From contig JAGLTP010000627.1 of the NCBI GenBank assembly GCA_023135215.1, positions 1 to 5,842 on the forward strand: a stretch of 5,842 bases of DNA. Reading direction: 5' to 3'. A model generated the notes under the pieces. The model saw only the letters and a program-made list of their open reading frames with translations. It searched no databases and had not been told where the DNA came from. Of this stretch, positions 1-4,828 are shown in pieces; the stretch's first letter is position 1; each line of letters starts with the position of its first letter. The DNA comes from Candidatus Heimdallarchaeota archaeon. GTDB taxonomy: Archaea > Asgardarchaeota > Heimdallarchaeia > Heimdallarchaeales > Heimdallarchaeaceae. A program made the translations under genes and the position numbers.

Positions 1-323
1 CCACCGAACACGAAGAAAATTAGGAAGAAAATGAATGGAATACCGAAGAAGAATAAAATCATTAATACCTTAACTACTGTGGGTAAACCTTGCCTTTGAG
101 GAGTATAAGGTTTTTGTGCTCCGGGTAATACATCATAACTTCCTGACATACTTGAGCTAGAATCATGAGATCTGGTTTGTTGATATGGAGTGAACTGTGA
201 AGTTGATTGTTGAGGAGATGAAGATGTTTTCACATCATCAAAAGTTTGCCCACAATTTTCACAGAACTGATTATTCTCAGCGTTTTTTGCACCACAATAA
301 GTGCAGAATTTCCCATTACTCAT
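1..323 (-). CDS. Zinc-ribbon membrane protein (C-terminus cut by window edge)
   Basis: The frame starts at the ATG complementary to 321-323 and runs off the left edge, giving 107 complete codons. Residues 7-24 form a short zinc ribbon: Cys7-x2-Cys10, a ten-residue loop, then Cys21-x2-Cys24, as in the small zinc-ribbon domains common at the N-termini of archaeal and bacterial membrane proteins. Residues 31-80 are a low-complexity linker rich in Ser, Gln, Thr and Pro. From residue 82 a strongly hydrophobic stretch rich in Phe, Ile and Leu looks like a transmembrane helix, still open at the edge. The ribbon probably lies in the cytoplasm with the helix anchoring it. No enzyme signature is visible; a role in protein or nucleic-acid contact is a guess. 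A TATA-like box 30-40 bases ahead of the ATG supports this start and implies a very short leader. Confidence 0.8.
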   Translation of the reverse strand, partial: MSNGKFCTYCGAKNAENNQFCENCGQTFDDVKTSSSPQQSTSQFTPYQQTRSHDSSSSMSGSYDVLPGAQKPYTPQRQGLPTVVKVLMILFFFGIPFIFFLIFFVFG

Positions 324-352
324 CAATTATCCCAAGCTAGTTAAGAACTCGC

Positions 353-364
353 AAATATATAAAA
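353..364 (-). promoter_or_regulatory. TATA box for the zinc-ribbon gene
   Basis: Read on the minus strand this is TTTTATATATTT, close to the archaeal TATA consensus. Its centre lies about 35 bases before the ATG at 323, so initiation about 25 bases downstream would leave a leader of roughly ten bases. I see no clear Shine-Dalgarno site in that leader. Confidence 0.55.
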
Positions 365-426
365 CAATCCTTTTAACAGCACTGCTCAAACATTCTTTAT
401 TAAAAACAGAACACATAAAGTTGGAT

Positions 427-436
427 TTTTATATTC
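427..436 (+). promoter_or_regulatory. TATA box for the radical SAM gene
   Basis: TTTTATATTC, followed by a pyrimidine-rich stretch. Initiation about 25 bases downstream would fall near 457 and give a leader of about 20 bases, which contains the GGAG ribosome-binding site at 468-471. With the box at 353-364 it makes 324-477 a compact divergent promoter region. Confidence 0.5.
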
Positions 437-467
437 TCTTTTTTTTCTGAAAACATACATTAAAGAC

Positions 468-471
468 GGAG
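468..471 (+). promoter_or_regulatory. Ribosome-binding site deciding the TTG start at 478
   Basis: GGAG lies six bases ahead of the TTG at 478-480. No ATG or GTG occurs between the upstream in-frame stop at 448-450 and the CxxxCxxC motif, so this site is the main evidence for TTG initiation. Confidence 0.55.
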
Positions 472-477
472 ATTAAT

Positions 478-1563
478 TTGAATTGGTTTATCATCACTAG
501 TACGAAATGCAATCTTTTATGCAGATACTGCATGAATGAACCTCATACTGATTTACCAATTGAGCCCGATTGGAAAATAAAGGATCTAAAAGAATTTCTC
601 TCTTCTGATGATTCACCTACGATAGCATTTTATGGTGGAGAACCAATTTTAAACCTCCAATTAATTAAAGAAATAATAGATGAAATTCCAGCAGTTCATT
701 ACACTATTCAAACCAATGGATTACTATTGAACAATATCCCAGGTAATTATCTCACAAAATTCTCTTCAATTTTAGTTTCTCTTGATGGTGATAAAGAAAT
801 TACAGACCTAAATAGAGGGAAGGGAATCTATGATAGAGTTGCTAACAATATTAAAGATATCAAAGCTAGAGGATTTGAAGGGGATTTAATTGCTAGAATG
901 GCTGTTTCTGAAGATTCTGATATTTTTAAGGATGTCATACATCTCCTGAATGATTCAGTTTTATCTTTTAACAACGTACATTGGCAAATCGATTGTCAAT
1001 GGGATGAAGGGATGAATGTACGATGGGAAGATTTCTCTGGATGGATTGATAGTTACAATCAAGGAATTACTAAGCTTGTTGAATACTGGCTTGAAGAAAT
1101 GAAAAAGGGTAAAGTGAAAGGAATTGTTCCTTTTCTTGGGATCTTCAGACATATCTTGAATAAAACAAAAACTGGCTTACCTTGCGAAGCTGGATTAACA
1201 AGTTTTGCTATTAGAACTGACTCAAAAATCACTTTCTGTCCTCTGCCTCCTGAGTATGAGGAAACAGTCATTGGAGACATTCATAATTCAACTCCAAAGG
1301 ATTTAGAAAATTCCGTCAAAGTAAAGAATCCTTGTCCTGATTGTGAAGTTTTTGATTTATGTGGGGGAAGATGTTTGTTTGCCAATCTCTACAAACTCTG
1401 GGGAGAAGAAGGATTCAAGTTAGTCTGCAGAACAGTAAAACACCTAGTGAATGAACTTCAAAACATAGAAAATGAAGTTATGGAATTAATTCAGAAAGGA
1501 GTAATAAAAAAGGAAGATTTTGATTACCCAGCCTATAACAATACAACAGAGATAATCCCTTAA
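478..1563 (+). CDS. Radical SAM/SPASM peptide-modifying enzyme, probably AF1577-like family
   Basis: This 361-residue protein is a clear radical SAM enzyme. The cluster-binding motif C11-x3-C15-x2-C18 lies at the N-terminus, and GGEP at 53-56 is the usual SAM-contacting motif after strand 2. The C-terminal half is a SPASM domain that should bind auxiliary iron-sulphur clusters: C236 and C254, then C286-x2-C289-x5-C295-x3-C299-x17-C317, exactly the CX2CX5CX3CXnC pattern. Segments such as LVSLDGD, RGKGIYDRV, ELIARM-like GDLIARM and VHWQID recall the archaeal AF1577 group of putative peptide-modifying enzymes; this placement is from memory of the family. SPASM enzymes typically modify ribosomal peptides or protein side chains, but no precursor peptide or transporter is visible nearby. 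The start is TTG, chosen because it has GGAG six bases upstream and no other start fits before the cysteines. The gene ends in a four-base overlap with the convergent gene. General radical SAM/SPASM assignment is nearly certain; the substrate is unknown. Confidence 0.93.
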   Translation: MNWFIITSTKCNLLCRYCMNEPHTDLPIEPDWKIKDLKEFLSSDDSPTIAFYGGEPILNLQLIKEIIDEIPAVHYTIQTNGLLLNNIPGNYLTKFSSILVSLDGDKEITDLNRGKGIYDRVANNIKDIKARGFEGDLIARMAVSEDSDIFKDVIHLLNDSVLSFNNVHWQIDCQWDEGMNVRWEDFSGWIDSYNQGITKLVEYWLEEMKKGKVKGIVPFLGIFRHILNKTKTGLPCEAGLTSFAIRTDSKITFCPLPPEYEETVIGDIHNSTPKDLENSVKVKNPCPDCEVFDLCGGRCLFANLYKLWGEEGFKLVCRTVKHLVNELQNIENEVMELIQKGVIKKEDFDYPAYNNTTEIIP

Positions 1564-2492
1564 ACAACCCATAAAATATCGATATTAGTTTGATTATCGC
1601 CTTCTTGTTTTCGTAATATTCCTTGTTTTACTAAGCTATCCACTATCTGTAAAATAGATTGTTTTGTCTTTTGAAGTTGTTCAGCTAGTAGGTTTAGAGA
1701 AATTCCTCCGTTTCTATGTTCTTTAAGAGTTACTAAAAGAATCTCTCTTTCATGAGCAGGCATTTTAAGAATAGCGTTCATCTCATAATACTCAGGTTCG
1801 AGATTCTTTTCCAAGATATCTTGTAGCTGTGAGGATAGTTTAGAAAGGGTTTCTTTATTAAAATCACCTATATCATAAGCCCAATTGCTTAGTCTGAGGA
1901 TGAGTTTTCTAACCTTCTCTTTCACATCCAAGTATTTCTGGTAATAGTCCTGTGAAAGAACAAAATAGATTACAAAAGGAATAGTAGCACCCATTTCATC
2001 AGGGATAGGAATGTAGATAGGTATTATCCATCGTTTTTCTTCCTCGTCATAGAAATGATCTAAGAACTGATTTGCTTCTTCTATATTTCGTTTGAAATAA
2101 TCTTGGACAAAATCTGAAGTAAAAGTATCTAAACGAAATTGAATTGTAGGTTCCGGTTTTGCGGTCGAGAAATTCATAATATAATCCCCATTCTCAGATT
2201 GGTAGCTTACAAGATTAAAATTCAATCCTTCAGAGATAACTTTGATTACTTTTTCTATTGTAATCTGTAAACGTGAAGGAAGTTGTTTATCAGGAAGAGA
2301 ACTTCTTACAAAACCTACAGTAATGTGTCTAGTATTGGAAACTTTCTTAGTAAAAGGAAAGGTGATTTCTTCACCAATAATCTGAACATAGCCTTCTATT
2401 TCATCTCCACCTTCAATATAAGATATCCATGTAGGGATAGTTATTCTATTAGAGGAAGTAACTGCTGCTTCAAAGGATATTGGTAGCTTAAT
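1560..2492 (-). CDS. AbrB-like/winged-helix regulator-like protein with ATT start
   Basis: The conventional call starts at a TTG (2225) and gives 221 residues, but the same frame stays open and protein-like up to a stop at 2505-2507. It has no ATG, GTG or TTG in that extension. An ATT at 2490-2492 follows GAGGTG (2500-2505) after seven bases, so I take it as the start, giving 310 residues. Residues about 8-45 of the extended protein match the swapped-hairpin AbrB/SpoVT pattern: VTSSNRITIPTWIS, then EGGDEIEGYVQI. Residues about 90-243 are a mixed alpha/beta region I do not recognise. Residues about 244-299 look like a winged helix (helices around HEREILLVTLKEH, SLNLLAEQLQ and KQSILQIVDSLVKQGIL, followed by a short wing). 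It is probably a DNA-binding or regulatory protein. It follows the membrane-protein gene by 80 bases and converges on the radical SAM gene, sharing TTAA. The frame and both domains are well supported; the exact initiation codon is inferred. Confidence 0.8.
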   Translation of the reverse strand: MKLPISFEAAVTSSNRITIPTWISYIEGGDEIEGYVQIIGEEITFPFTKKVSNTRHITVGFVRSSLPDKQLPSRLQITIEKVIKVISEGLNFNLVSYQSENGDYIMNFSTAKPEPTIQFRLDTFTSDFVQDYFKRNIEEANQFLDHFYDEEEKRWIIPIYIPIPDEMGATIPFVIYFVLSQDYYQKYLDVKEKVRKLILRLSNWAYDIGDFNKETLSKLSSQLQDILEKNLEPEYYEMNAILKMPAHEREILLVTLKEHRNGGISLNLLAEQLQKTKQSILQIVDSLVKQGILRKQEGDNQTNIDILWVV

Positions 2493-2499
2493 GATTAAA

Positions 2500-2505
2500 C
2501 ACCTC
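2500..2505 (-). promoter_or_regulatory. Strong ribosome-binding site pointing to an ATT start
   Basis: On the minus strand the sequence reads GAGGTG, a near-complete Shine-Dalgarno match, with seven bases before ATT at 2492-2490. The GTG inside it is out of frame and hits a stop four codons on. An ATC lies one codon before the ATT and would be four bases from the site, a poorer spacing. Confidence 0.6.
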
Positions 2506-2543
2506 TACTATTAGTTCGTTTAATAATGGAAAAGATAGTTTTG

Positions 2544-2557
2544 AAGATAAAAATCTT
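2544..2557 (-). promoter_or_regulatory. TATA-like box inside a small inverted repeat
   Basis: AAGAT and ATCTT flank an AAAA centre; on the minus strand this contains TTTTTAT, a possible TATA element. Initiation about 25 bases on would give a leader of about 33 bases carrying the GAGGTG site, so the downstream gene may have its own promoter as well as readthrough from the membrane-protein gene. The same repeat could instead be a weak hairpin or an operator. Confidence 0.3.
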
Positions 2558-2572
2558 TGTACTTGATTATCA

Positions 2573-3310
2573 TTATTCTGATTTTGTTTTTTCAGCATCG
2601 TAGACATCAAAACCTTTTGCAATTGGTGGAGCTTTTTTTTCGAAAAATTGCTTTTTAGCTAAGTAAATAAGTACTATGCAATATAGAATGAAGTTAATAA
2701 ATGGTATTAGCCAGCCCCAGTAACTGATTCCAATCACAAGACAGAATACTCCAACTATAAAGAGAAAAACTAGTTCTGCATGTCGAGCTGTTAAGGTTGT
2801 GAAGGGAAGCATCAAGTCGGAAAAATCTGGCATTCCGAAGTAAATTAAGCAGAAAATTAAGTAAGCAATCATCCATTGTCCATAGATAAAGTCTACTGAA
2901 AGAAAGAAATCTTTGAAGTCACCGTGGAAGTTAATTAACAATGCAGCAAAAACAAAATTACAGAGTGGAGCAATCCCTATAATAAAAGCATGGAAACTAT
3001 TTTTGAGTTCTCCCGTTAAGCTTTGAGAAGCAACATCCCTTAATGCAAAACTCATGTGAAAGTTTACCTTAACTTGATATCCTAACATCTTAATTGCAAG
3101 AGAATGGAAGAGTTGATGAAAGAATGCACCTGGAAAAGCTAAGAGATTAAGGTATTTTTTGATATTTTTAAAGAGCATATCTGTGAGTAGATCCCATAAG
3201 AATTTGGTCAAGAATAATGTAAAAACAACTAGTATTGTTAGTTTTACAGTTCCATTAAATATTCCTACTAAAGCTTCATACATATTTGTTAATATCGGAG
3301 GTATCGGCAT
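2573..3310 (-). CDS. Polytopic membrane protein resembling a metallopeptidase, HExxH changed to HQLFH
   Basis: Using the ATG at 3308-3310 the protein has 245 residues and about five hydrophobic segments (roughly residues 22-40, 108-127, 142-160, 179-197 and 199-218), so it is an integral membrane protein. The stretch FPGAFFHQLFHSLAIKMLGY (residues 59-78) looks like the HExxH helix of membrane metallopeptidases of the M50 or related archaeal types, where the pattern is typically PGxxxHExxHALxxxLLG. Here the glutamate is Gln66. A later PDFSD (161-165) may match the Pro/Asp segment that supplies a third metal ligand. Loss of the catalytic glutamate predicts a pseudo-enzyme or metal-binding scaffold; this is inference. 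The C-terminal 25 residues are polar. Three starts are possible: 3358 (261 residues, 83-base overlap), 3310, and 3283 (8-base overlap). I prefer 3310 because GAGAGTG lies six bases ahead of it. Overlap with the upstream gene suggests translational coupling. Confidence 0.75.
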   Translation of the reverse strand: MPIPPILTNMYEALVGIFNGTVKLTILVVFTLFLTKFLWDLLTDMLFKNIKKYLNLLAFPGAFFHQLFHSLAIKMLGYQVKVNFHMSFALRDVASQSLTGELKNSFHAFIIGIAPLCNFVFAALLINFHGDFKDFFLSVDFIYGQWMIAYLIFCLIYFGMPDFSDLMLPFTTLTARHAELVFLFIVGVFCLVIGISYWGWLIPFINFILYCIVLIYLAKKQFFEKKAPPIAKGFDVYDAEKTKSE

Positions 3311-4157
3311 TATTTGCACTCTCTTCCATTTTACCCAAACCCAGAAGACCGGCAACATCTTTCTTACGAATTAAGCCTCTATAACGATAAACTTTCCTCT
3401 TCAGAAAATCTAATTCGACATTGAACTCATCCTTTACAACGAGCCAGATAGTGTTGGTAACACTGCGATCAATGATGAAAAATGGAAGTAAAGAGGACAC
3501 TATAACTAATGCAGCTAATTCTACGTCAATACGAGGAACGATACGTTCGTCAATTAAGAAGAAAGCTTTATCTTGTAAACGATCCAGATCCTCTTCGAAT
3601 TCGGGGAAGAGGAGTGTGAGATCATTTATGAATTGAGAAACTCTATCCTTAAGCAGAGGACTGTAAATGTGCCTATGCTTGCGTTGAATGTATCCAGCAG
3701 CGATAAGATCGCTTTGAGTTTTTTTAACGGAAAAGAAACTGAAAATCTTAGTTTTTCTGATATCAAGCAATTCTCTCACATAATCAATATGCTTGGGAGA
3801 AAGTTTGCTACCCACAAGAGATAAGCGATAATCGAGAAGTGCTAAGTAGTGGATAGCAATGTGATTTTTGGTAAAGTAGCGTTTGTCATAGTCATCAAGT
3901 AAATCAGGTAGAAATCTCTGAAATTGGATTAGAACTCCAGAAACGATCTTATCAGGATAGAATTCTAAGAAGCAGTTAGCAACTTTAGTAGCGAAATTCA
4001 TTATTTTGTTGAAACGTTCTTCCTCAGCATCAACAAAGTAACTTCTAACGATACTTGCTTTGCGTAACCCAGGAGAAAGAATTCGAGAGAGATCATGGGG
4101 AGATATGTATGTCCCCAATTTCTCCTCGGTTTTTACAGCCACTGATTCGGTTGCCAT
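3276..4157 (-). CDS. Helical protein of unknown function, possibly a diverged TFB/cyclin-fold protein
   Basis: This 293-residue protein has no transmembrane segment I would trust, no cysteine clusters and no enzyme motif. It appears almost entirely alpha-helical in two blocks, residues about 45-165 and 170-265. The second block has helices of the kind seen in a cyclin repeat of archaeal TFB: FEEDLDRLQDKAFFLI, then RIDVELAALVIVSSLLPFF, then SVTNTIWLVVKDEFNVEL and FLKRKVYRYRGLIRKK, rich in basic residues at the end. A TFB zinc ribbon is absent. This is a fold impression, not a confident family match; an unrelated helical adaptor is equally possible. The ATG at 4155-4157 is preceded directly by an in-frame TAG, so no longer in-frame start exists; AAGGTG lies nine bases upstream. 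Its end overlaps the start of the membrane-protein gene, so the two are probably made together. Confidence 0.8.
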   Translation of the reverse strand: MATESVAVKTEEKLGTYISPHDLSRILSPGLRKASIVRSYFVDAEEERFNKIMNFATKVANCFLEFYPDKIVSGVLIQFQRFLPDLLDDYDKRYFTKNHIAIHYLALLDYRLSLVGSKLSPKHIDYVRELLDIRKTKIFSFFSVKKTQSDLIAAGYIQRKHRHIYSPLLKDRVSQFINDLTLLFPEFEEDLDRLQDKAFFLIDERIVPRIDVELAALVIVSSLLPFFIIDRSVTNTIWLVVKDEFNVELDFLKRKVYRYRGLIRKKDVAGLLGLGKMEESANNADTSDINKYV

Positions 4158-4193
4158 CTATGGATACACCTTGCCATGTCTTCAAGTAACGAG

Positions 4194-4206
4194 AAGGTAC
4201 CACCTT
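4194..4206. repeat. Inverted repeat AAGGT-ACC-ACCTT, possible operator
   Basis: Five-base arms are separated by three bases. It adjoins the TTTAAAAG-like element that could be the minus-strand TATA box, and would lie between that box and the start point, a typical repressor position. The repeat is short and could be chance. Confidence 0.3.
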
Positions 4207-4213
4207 TTAAGAA
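4205..4213 (-). promoter_or_regulatory. Possible TATA box for the 293-residue protein gene
   Basis: On the minus strand this reads TTCTTAAAA. Initiation about 25 bases further on would give a leader near 25 bases that includes AAGGTG at 4167-4172. The TATA-like box at 4271-4280 is a better match but would give a leader of about 90 bases. Confidence 0.3.
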
Positions 4214-4227
4214 ACTACTTAGAAAAA

Positions 4228-4247
4228 TTGCAGTTTTTTTGCAGTTT
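4228..4247. repeat. Direct repeat of TTGCAGTTT with 11-base period
   Basis: Two perfect copies, 4228-4236 and 4239-4247, are spaced start to start by 11 bases, about one helical turn. They lie midway between the two divergent genes, so a factor could bind both copies on the same face of the DNA. Confidence 0.4.
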
Positions 4248-4270
4248 ACGTCAGAAAATTTCTTGTGGGG

Positions 4271-4280
4271 TTTAAATATA
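4271..4280. promoter_or_regulatory. TATA-like box TTTAAATATA, direction unclear
   Basis: A good archaeal TATA match after GGGG on the plus strand. Read rightward it would start a transcript near 4300 that meets the hairpin/T-run at 4352-4372; read leftward (TATATTTAAA) it could serve the minus gene with a long leader. Confidence 0.35.
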
Positions 4281-4351
4281 CAACTCAATCCTACATAGAA
4301 TTTTTAGAGATTATCTCATTGGTTCATAAGTTACTTCTGTAGAATAACTTC

Positions 4352-4372
4352 AAAGCGTCTGTCGCTTTTTTT
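4352..4372 (+). terminator. Hairpin followed by T-run
   Basis: AAAGCG (4352-4357) pairs perfectly with CGCTTT (4363-4368) around the loop TCTGT, and seven T bases run from 4366 to 4372. On the plus strand this resembles a small intrinsic terminator. No gene ends here, so it would act on a leader or short RNA started upstream, or insulate the next gene from readthrough. Confidence 0.4.
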
Positions 4373-4381
4373 CTTGTGCTC

Positions 4382-4388
4382 TTTAATA
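4382..4388 (+). promoter_or_regulatory. TATA-like box for the small plus-strand gene
   Basis: TTTAATA about 35 bases ahead of the ATG at 4420. Initiation near 4410 would leave a leader of about ten bases and would exclude the TTG at 4396 as start. Confidence 0.35.
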
Positions 4389-4419
4389 GGTTCGTTTGTC
4401 TCTGATTGCTGAAAGTATT

Positions 4420-4788
4420 ATGGTTCCGTTACTCTGGGGGGATACAAAAGAAACAAGAGTATTAGCAAAGAAGAATTTAGAGAAAAGTCTTGAAAGATTG
4501 CTAAAAGAGAAAGAAGAGGTTAACATCAATGAACTTTACAAAGAGTTATGGCATGCACATCATCTTCTCAGTCATTTTTTACAAATTTATTTGATGGTCA
4601 AAGAGCTAGAAGAAGAGGGGAAAATTATCGTAGATGAGAAGAACAATATCAAACACACTAAAGTCTCCTATCTAGATTATGATGAAATAACGGAGATACA
4701 TGTTTGGGATATCCATCACCAGCGTAATGAAACAAAGAAGAAGAAAGAGATAATGGAGAGATATGCGGTTATTAATTATCTTTTATAA
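4420..4788 (+). CDS. Small charged protein of unknown function
   Basis: From the ATG at 4420 the protein has 122 residues; a TTG at 4396 would add eight. I prefer the ATG because the TATA-like TTTAATA places transcription start after the TTG, and neither start has a good ribosome-binding site. The protein is soluble and rich in Lys, Glu and His. A helical segment (about residues 10-34) is followed by a region with winged-helix character: INELYKELWHAHHLLSHF, then YLMVKELEEEGKIIVDE, where the EEEGKI turn and following strand resemble a wing. His clusters (HAHH, HHQ) are notable but form no metal motif I recognise. The gene sits 40 bases before the acetyltransferase-like gene, which has its own promoter. 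A small transcription regulator is a reasonable guess, nothing more. Confidence 0.7.
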   Translation: MVPLLWGDTKETRVLAKKNLEKSLERLLKEKEEVNINELYKELWHAHHLLSHFLQIYLMVKELEEEGKIIVDEKNNIKHTKVSYLDYDEITEIHVWDIHHQRNETKKKKEIMERYAVINYLL

Positions 4789-4798
4789 GCTGATAAAG

Positions 4799-4806
4799 AA
4801 TATAAG
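4799..4806 (+). promoter_or_regulatory. TATA box of a leaderless gene
   Basis: AATATAAG is centred about 27 bases before the ATG at 4829, the classical distance from archaeal TATA box to start point. The transcript should therefore begin at or beside the A of the start codon. No Shine-Dalgarno site precedes this ATG, which agrees. Confidence 0.6.
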
Positions 4807-4828
4807 TGTCTAATAATAGCCATATTTT

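Larger units (their letters stand above)
4158..4419. other. Gene-free divergent regulatory region
   Basis: This 262-base stretch lies between two divergent genes. I see no convincing protein frame in it. It holds, in order, the ribosome-binding site AAGGTG for the minus gene, an inverted repeat (4194-4206), a possible minus-strand promoter (4205-4213), two copies of TTGCAGTTT (4228-4247), a TATA-like box usable in either direction (4271-4280), an 11-base palindrome GAGATTATCTC (4307-4317), a hairpin with T-run (4352-4372), and a TATA-like box for the plus-strand gene (4382-4388). Confidence 0.6.

Noticed and set aside
961..1280. Two open frames on the minus strand inside the radical SAM gene
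   Set aside because: They lie fully within a gene with strong motifs, have no promoter or ribosome-binding site, and their peptides show no domain character.
2283..2486. Plus-strand open frame of 67 residues
   Set aside because: It is antisense to the AbrB-like N-terminal extension, which has clear protein character in the minus frame.
3421..3824. Two plus-strand open frames opposite the 293-residue protein gene
   Set aside because: Their peptides are low-complexity (Ser/Arg/Lys) and match antisense of a helical protein; no start signals.
4060..4275. Plus-strand open frame of 71 residues running into the intergenic region
   Set aside because: About half is antisense to a supported gene and the rest covers the regulatory region; composition is not protein-like and no ribosome-binding site precedes it.
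4352..4372. Part of a tRNA or CRISPR repeat
   Set aside because: The stem is a single six-base hairpin; there is no cloverleaf and no repeated copy elsewhere in the window.
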